Position numbers and translations under genes: made by a program. The notes below the pieces were generated by a model, which did not search any database, had not been told where the DNA came from, and saw nothing but the letters and a program-made list of their open reading frames with translations. Shown in pieces: positions 6,408-6,745 of a DNA stretch of 6,745 nt (positions within the stretch are counted from its first letter, which is position 1; every line of letters begins with the position of its first letter). The stretch comes from an uncultured Acholeplasmatales bacterium (GTDB lineage: Bacteria > Bacillota_I > Bacilli_A > ML615J-28 > CAG-698), in the NCBI GenBank assembly GCA_937877075.1, contig CALEGD010000020.1, positions 1-6,745 of the forward strand. The letters are read 5' to 3'.

Positions 6408-6745
6408 AAAACAACATCTTTACGGCCAAGAAAATAAGCAAGAGCCCGCCAAAGATTTGGGCTTTGTTTTTTATAATATTCCCACAAATGCAACCGAGAT
6501 AAATCGAAATAAAAGATAATACCGCCGTTACAATTGTGATTATCAGAGCGGAAAGATAGATTTCTACTCCTGCTATCGCTATCGTTACCCCGGCAACCAA
6601 AGCATCAATACTGGTTGCGACCCCTTGAAGAAGGATTTTTGGATAGGTAATGCGTCCTTCCGGCTCCTGGGTTTTTGTTGCTTCATAAATCAATTTTAAG
6701 CCTAAGAATAAGAGGATTCCAAAAGCAACATAATTATCAATCTTA
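6406..6745 (-). CDS. mntP: MntP-like manganese efflux pump, C-terminal part (runs off right edge)
   Basis: The minus-strand frame is open from the right edge for 112 codons to TAA at 6408-6406. A TTG inside it (6693-6691) could pose as a start, but the family sequence continues upstream of it (IDNYVAFGILLFLGLKL), so the gene is truncated by the window. MntP proteins (about 185-190 residues, six membrane helices) export Mn2+ across the inner membrane. Matches to the E. coli protein in order: the helix resembling HWIAFVLLIFLGGRMI; the motif ATSIDALVAG, with the conserved membrane Asp (E. coli Asp118) at residue 47 of this fragment; and the closing KAQIFGGLLLIFLAVKML. The C-terminus is complete. 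The related sporulation protein YtaF is an alternative, but the ATSIDA motif fits MntP better. Any manganese riboswitch upstream would lie outside the window. Confidence 0.85.
   Translation of the reverse strand, partial: KIDNYVAFGILLFLGLKLIYEATKTQEPEGRITYPKILLQGVATSIDALVAGVTIAIAGVEIYLSALIITIVTAVLSFISIYLGCICGNIIKNKAQIFGGLLLIFLAVKMLF

Noticed and set aside
6299..6493. Minus-strand 64-codon open frame
   Set aside because: It spans the terminator and overlaps both the Old Yellow Enzyme and MntP-like genes out of frame, with no family resemblance.
6691..6693. TTG as the start of the MntP-like gene
   Set aside because: The frame stays open to the window edge, and the 17 residues before it match a conserved MntP helix, so the gene is truncated by the window.
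1..6745. CRISPR array, insertion sequence, tRNA/rRNA, prophage, defence or toxin-antitoxin system
   Set aside because: I saw no repeat-spacer pattern, terminal inverted repeats with transposase, RNA gene signatures or defence domains on either strand.

Overview
The window comes from an AT-rich bacterium that uses the standard code. Tryptophan is TGG, no gene contains an in-frame TGA, and every complete gene stops at TAA. Purine-rich Shine-Dalgarno (SD) sites, sigma-A-like -10 boxes and the gene content point to a low-GC Gram-positive lineage (Bacillota or a relative of the Mollicutes). This placement is inferred from style and families, not from a marker gene.

Layout from left to right. Positions 1-3815 hold three minus-strand genes, transcribed right to left: a PMCA/SERCA-type calcium P-type ATPase, an alpha/beta hydrolase, and the first 112 codons of a DUF1538 membrane protein that runs off the left edge. 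Positions 3960-5213 hold a second minus-strand unit: a family I inorganic pyrophosphatase, followed after 2 nt by a DUF554 membrane protein gene whose reading frame is broken, with a hairpin terminator at 3890-3930. A divergent control region lies at 5214-5385. Positions 5386-6384 hold a plus-strand Old Yellow Enzyme of the YqjM/NamA type. It converges on the C-terminal part of a MntP-like manganese efflux pump (6406-6745, minus strand), and the two share one terminator hairpin.

The content is mostly housekeeping and transport: calcium export, probable manganese export, a probable cation/proton antiporter-type DUF1538 protein, DUF554, pyrophosphate removal, and a flavin ene-reductase. I see no mobile element, CRISPR array, RNA gene, phage gene or toxin-antitoxin pair, and no non-coding stretch reaches 300 bases (the longest are 172 and 144 bases).

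The most unusual signal is in the DUF554 gene. Its N-terminal 50 codons and its C-terminal part lie in different frames, joined by a +1 shift at a G5-T6 double homopolymer. The local arrangement (G-rich SD-like run, TTT that can re-pair one base on, then TAA) resembles the prfB +1 recoding site. A sequencing or real indel is the simpler explanation, but the site is worth checking. The alpha/beta hydrolase is also clearly more AT-rich than its neighbours.
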